64,000 bases of DNA from JAAXGX01 sp965221595 (GTDB lineage Bacteria > Acidobacteriota > Vicinamibacteria > Vicinamibacterales > UBA8438): positions 868,001 to 932,000 of the forward strand of contig OZ244900.1 of the NCBI GenBank assembly GCA_965221595.1, written 5' to 3'. Positions within the stretch are counted from its first letter, which is position 1. The number at the start of each line of letters is the position of its first letter. Below the pieces are notes generated by a model. The model did not search any database. It worked only from the letters and a program-made list of their open reading frames with translations, and was not told the origin of the DNA. The position numbers and the translations under genes were made by a program. Shown in pieces: positions 62,101 through 64,000 of this stretch.

Positions 62101-62401
62101 GATGGAACAGCGTGATCAGCGTATGCGTCTTGCCGCCGCCGTACGTGAGTTCCAGCTGCCGCACCGCTTTGTCGCTCCGCCCGGCCAGCCGCGCCGCGAC
62201 GTCCTTCACCAGCTCGCGTAAAGCGTGGGTGGGGTAGGTCAGCGCGAAGAACTTCGCGGGGTCCTCGTAGACCGGCCGGCGTCCACGCGCCAGCGCGACC
62301 TCGTGCAGGTCGGCCGCGAACTCGGCCAGCGCGAGCTCGCCGGTCCGCAGCTCCTCCTTCAGCCGGACGACTTCGTGCCAGGGGCGTGGGGTCTTGGTCA
62401 C
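59114..62401 (-). CDS. DUF499 ATPase of a predicted anti-phage cassette
   Basis: 1095 residues from a GTG at 62401. Near residues 85-94 is a P-loop LTYGGGKTHT, then the Walker B LILVDEVLMY near 210-220, and a long C-terminal part ending in GNDLRFQVAVLLNE. It matches COG1483 (DUF499) ATPases, which typically sit beside DUF1156 DNA methylases in defence islands. Here the methylase is the first visible gene of the same operon and this ATPase is the last, 12 bp after the coiled-coil gene. The exact mechanism is unknown. Confidence 0.85.
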   Translation of the reverse strand: MTKTPRPWHEVVRLKEELRTGELALAEFAADLHEVALARGRRPVYEDPAKFFALTYPTHALRELVKDVAARLAGRSDKAVRQLELTYGGGKTHTLITLFHLFRDPAGLPDLPAVQEFREHVDAHLPAAFTVTLCFDKLDAERGIDDVRGPDGEVRTLRHPWSVLAFQLAGADGLRAIHGDGLDAERETPPAEPLLAALLAAPRQRGLATLILVDEVLMYAREKAGLDSVWRGRIVDFFQYLTQAVGKVDTAAMVASLLATDPHKQRGELGSRLTSELSDVFRRQREEGVQPVQKEDVPVVLRRRFFEPDDVRNLEGFRPHVIGVVRNLAKLEETTAKNRQAEEDRFLASFPFHPDLTDAFYSRWTQLEGFQRTRGILRTLATALREAEHWDTAPVIGPAALLAEPGKAGISEAVRELAGIATSETAEGARTDWGTLLEAELDKARQIQDELPALGHGREAEQAVVAVFLHSQPIGKKAHTPELVRMAGTTASDGIELEKGLRRWRDISWFLDDEDADLHTGEAAPALPKSWRLGNRPNLRQMHDEACRQRVSREMVDDRLEAEIRKTRALIEGAKGAGAGVHLLPASPRDVGDDGSFRYVILGADAASESGKPSPAAKRFLDETTGPGRPRVHRNAVVLAVPSHDGREAARAGVRALLGWEDVAGRLDAHQVDPLQAERLRRRLKEAGDRVPEIVRQAYAVVVTVNEQNEPQAFKLAAGPGALFPVIKNDERARIKETAVDAEALLPDGPYDLWRNDDDARRVTDLTSAFARHPRLPKLLGSNVLLDTVLQGVERGLFVARLVRPDGSARTWWREMVAPEARPDAQLEVVLPDKCELTSLSASLLAPDVLPELWQDGHVTINALLSYFGGGLTVRIAREGYEETRPIPSCGREPVLAAVSAAVEQGAVWLKNGPASVWREQIPYGVLDDGAVLHRTPDPVLAQELVADALPGAWRDGMTNGVALTQALSQSRRTTLPWGLVREGIRVGVEGRWFEVADGSIAVNCSYEEAGQLRLKRPAEIVDPIPPPVPALLEGSQIQDLAELIPKLLEVSAGNDLRFQVAVLLNESAGDTAPEEMRTALHELLGTVSTDLRIE

Positions 62402-62413
62402 GGCAGGCCGGGG

Positions 62414-62686
62414 TCAGGCGCGGATGGGCGGCGACGCCGTCCGGCCGGCGCTCGCGCGGGCATCGTCCGCGCGGGCGAACTCGTCACAATCCGCTGCCGA
62501 TACCGGCAGGAACGTCTCGTGAGGAATCGCCTCGCCTTCAGCCGCCGCCGCCAGGTTGTCGAGCGCCTTCTCGGGCGCGCCGACGGCGCCGGCAAGTTGA
62601 TAGGCCTCCGCGCAGACCTGTTCGAGGACGGAGATCCGCTGTTCAAGGTCGCGAATGCGCATGTCCCTCTCCGCCACGGTGTTCAT
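62414..62686 (-). CDS. small coiled-coil protein in HicB position
   Basis: 90 residues. An N-terminal coiled coil (RIRDLEQRISVLEQVCAEAYQLAG) is followed by an acidic, likely disordered tail. It begins four bases after the hicA stop, where HicB antitoxin would be, yet shows no HicB fold or DNA-binding helix. It may be an unusual antitoxin or a bridge between the methylase and the DUF499 ATPase. Confidence 0.6.
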   Translation of the reverse strand: MNTVAERDMRIRDLEQRISVLEQVCAEAYQLAGAVGAPEKALDNLAAAAEGEAIPHETFLPVSAADCDEFARADDARASAGRTASPPIRA

Positions 62687-62690
62687 CCTG

Positions 62691-62888
62691 TCACTCCTCG
62701 GACCTGCGGAGGCCCGCTTGCCGCCGGATGCTCGCCAGCAGCGCGCCGCTGATCTCGTCGCCCGGGTGCCCCTTCACCGTCACCTTGCCCGGCTTGGTCG
62801 GGTGCCGGAACTGATGATGATCCCCGCGGCTCTTGACGTAGTACCAGCCGTCCGCTCTGATGCGCTTCGTGACGTCTCTGACCTTCAT
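62691..62888 (-). CDS. hicA: HicA-family mRNA interferase toxin
   Basis: 65 residues from the ATG at 62888. The dsRBD-like fold reads VRDVTKRIRADGWYYVKSRGDHHQFRHP, with the catalytic His in GDHHQF, then GKVTVKGHPGDEISGALLASIRRQAGL. HicA cleaves mRNA when free. It lies 61 bp after the methylase stop and 4 bp before the coiled-coil gene. A classic HicB is not seen. Confidence 0.88.
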   Translation of the reverse strand: MKVRDVTKRIRADGWYYVKSRGDHHQFRHPTKPGKVTVKGHPGDEISGALLASIRRQAGLRRSEE

Positions 62889-62949
62889 GAGGCGGTCGGC
62901 GACGCCGATCGTCGTCGATCGTACTCCGGAACGCTGCGGACCGTACCGT

Positions 62950-64000
62950 TCACGACGCGTCTCCGTAGTCCAGACGCACCGGCTGCGGACCCGAGACGCC
63001 GCCGTGGGTCCGGACATGGGTCTGAACGGACTCCAGCGTGGCGCGTTCGTCGGAGCCCCGCTCGGCCAGCTCGATGACGGCCTGGACCACGTGGGCGAAG
63101 ATCTCGCGCCGCCAGAGGCCGCGGGCTTCGAGGTAGGCGTCGACGCGGCTCTGCTCGCCCGACTTCCAGAGCTGCATCAGCTTGTGGACGCAGTCGATCA
63201 GGGGTGGGGGCGTGCCGTCCGCCGATGGCTCGCCGAGGTCGCGGGCGCGGCGCCGGCTCCACGTCTTGAGGCGCACGTCGCTGCCCGACGCCTCGTCGTC
63301 GCGGTCGCCATCGTCCTCATCCCCGGCCTTCGAACGCCGGCCGGCAGCGAGCAGGTCGAGTCGGCCCGCCAGATCGGCGTCCGCCAGGTTGCACGACAGC
63401 GCGTACAGGATGCAGGCGCCGGCCGGCGCCGGGGCGAGGCCGAAGTCCTTCCGATGCAGCAGGTAGTAGGTGGTCGGATCGTCGAGCTCGCCGGTCGCGT
63501 CCTCGTGCTGGTCGAGGAGCCGGCTGACCACGAACCCGACCACCATCCGCCGCACGCGGCGCAGGAACTCGTCGACGGTCAGCCGTTGTCCGGGGGCGTC
63601 GGCCCTCCGCACCACGGGGTGCCGGCTGAACGCCTCCAGCGCCGGTCCCGTCGCCGCCCAGACGAAGTCGGGGCCGCGAATGCCGGCATCCCAGAAGTCC
63701 CGCAGCCGCTTGGTGATGTTCGCGTGCATCTCGGCCAGCACGCGATTGTCCCACCCGGGGCGGGCGGATGCCGGGCGCTTGCGGCAGACCAGCCAGATGG
63801 AGGATGAGAGCGCGGCCGACGAGAGGGATCGTTGTCGGGTCTGCATCTCGGTCTGGATGGGCCAAGAGCCGGTGACCACGAACCCAGCCCGGATCAGCGC
63901 GGACACGAGCGTCTCCCACGCGGCCGGCGACTTGTTGGCGAAGACGATAACCAGACGGCCAGCGTCCAGCAAGGCCTCCTGGAAGCGGCCGAACGCGCGC
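62950..64000 (-). CDS. DUF1156 DNA methylase (COG1743), 5' partial
   Basis: C-terminal 349 codons or so; the frame is open to the right edge. AFGRFQEALLDAGRLVIVFANK, then GFVVTGSWPIQTEMQTRQRS and SSIWLVCRKRPA, match the end of Zn-ribbon adenine-specific methylases with DUF1156. The SAM site and the DPPY motif should lie beyond 64000. It heads the visible operon with HicA, the coiled-coil protein and DUF499. It probably marks self-DNA for the partner ATPase. Confidence 0.82.
   Translation of the reverse strand, partial: RAFGRFQEALLDAGRLVIVFANKSPAAWETLVSALIRAGFVVTGSWPIQTEMQTRQRSLSSAALSSSIWLVCRKRPASARPGWDNRVLAEMHANITKRLRDFWDAGIRGPDFVWAATGPALEAFSRHPVVRRADAPGQRLTVDEFLRRVRRMVVGFVVSRLLDQHEDATGELDDPTTYYLLHRKDFGLAPAPAGACILYALSCNLADADLAGRLDLLAAGRRSKAGDEDDGDRDDEASGSDVRLKTWSRRRARDLGEPSADGTPPPLIDCVHKLMQLWKSGEQSRVDAYLEARGLWRREIFAHVVQAVIELAERGSDERATLESVQTHVRTHGGVSGPQPVRLDYGDAS

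Noticed and set aside
62414..62686. HicB annotation by position
   Set aside because: The sequence lacks the HicB fold; position alone is not enough.
59114..64000. Calling the cassette DISARM or BREX
   Set aside because: No DrmA/B, PglZ or BrxL gene is visible; only DUF1156 and DUF499 support a defence link.
1..64000. CRISPR array
   Set aside because: No regular 25-40 bp repeats with unique spacers anywhere; no cas genes.

Overview
The window is a gene-dense, high-GC bacterial chromosome segment. Codon use is strongly GC-biased, GTG/TTG starts are common, and many genes overlap by ATGA or GTGA. The gene set suggests an environmental, non-model Gram-negative bacterium: periplasmic signal peptides and lipoboxes, an outer-membrane barrel, TatT/DctP/DctQM TRAP transport, E. 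coli-type FrdABCD, AddAB rather than RecBCD, ThyX, and an acyl-ACP-ligase/acyltransferase fusion. My guess is Acidobacteriota (Vicinamibacteria-like), but this is inference from content, not a placement.

Layout. 1-2.67 kb is an insertion-sequence graveyard: a partial IS21 istB, the IS21 end that has cut a Sel1-type gene, a frameshifted IS3-type transposase remnant, and a truncated istA with an in-frame stop. 2.86-4.2 kb holds a P4-type tyrosine integrase with a perfect 25-bp palindrome and a 10-bp tandem array upstream. 4.3-8.7 kb: YkvA-like protein, a GMC oxidoreductase with its small subunit, a secreted asparaginase and a small protein. 8.8-15.2 kb: an 11-bp-periodic DnaA-box-like array followed by addB-addA. 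15.2-27.8 kb: DnaJ-type zinc protein, Mrp, lipoprotein PCMT, polysaccharide deacetylase, glucokinase, a BRCT/HTH/TPR fusion, infA, the AMP-ligase-ACP-PlsC fusion, an outer-membrane barrel, a serine/threonine dehydratase, a tRNA nucleotidyltransferase and an FGE-type protein. 28.0-33.8 kb: a TRAP-T transporter (TatT, DctP, DctQM) split by an opposing ArsR-type regulator, plus a PD40 propeller protein. 33.8-45.8 kb: proline dehydrogenase, a PlsB-like acyltransferase, Na/Pi cotransporter, ThiO, FrdABCD, a metalloprotease-like membrane protein, Smr, QueF, HU, a 2-oxoacid dehydrogenase E2 and LipB. 45.8-47.4 kb is a foreign patch of visibly lower GC: an IS3 orfA remnant and an HNH-like gene. 47.3-59.0 kb: a malate-dehydrogenase-like probable pseudoenzyme, SDR, FHA, alpha/beta hydrolase, YgfZ, ThiI, Nudix, Def, RidA, ThyX, metallo-beta-lactamase fold hydrolase and sulfurtransferase. 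59.1-64.0 kb (all minus strand, running off the right edge) is a predicted anti-phage cassette: DUF1156 DNA methylase, HicA, a small coiled-coil protein and a DUF499 ATPase.

Two genome-scale patterns stand out. First, at least eleven genes have a -10-like hexamer ending only 6-8 nt before the start codon, one of them with a perfect TTGACA at 17-bp spacing, which predicts leaderless mRNAs. Second, several divergent gene pairs appear to share one symmetric -10 element. The most system-like candidate is the right-edge DUF1156-HicA-coiled coil-DUF499 operon, in which a toxin gene sits between a predicted DNA methylase and its partner ATPase.
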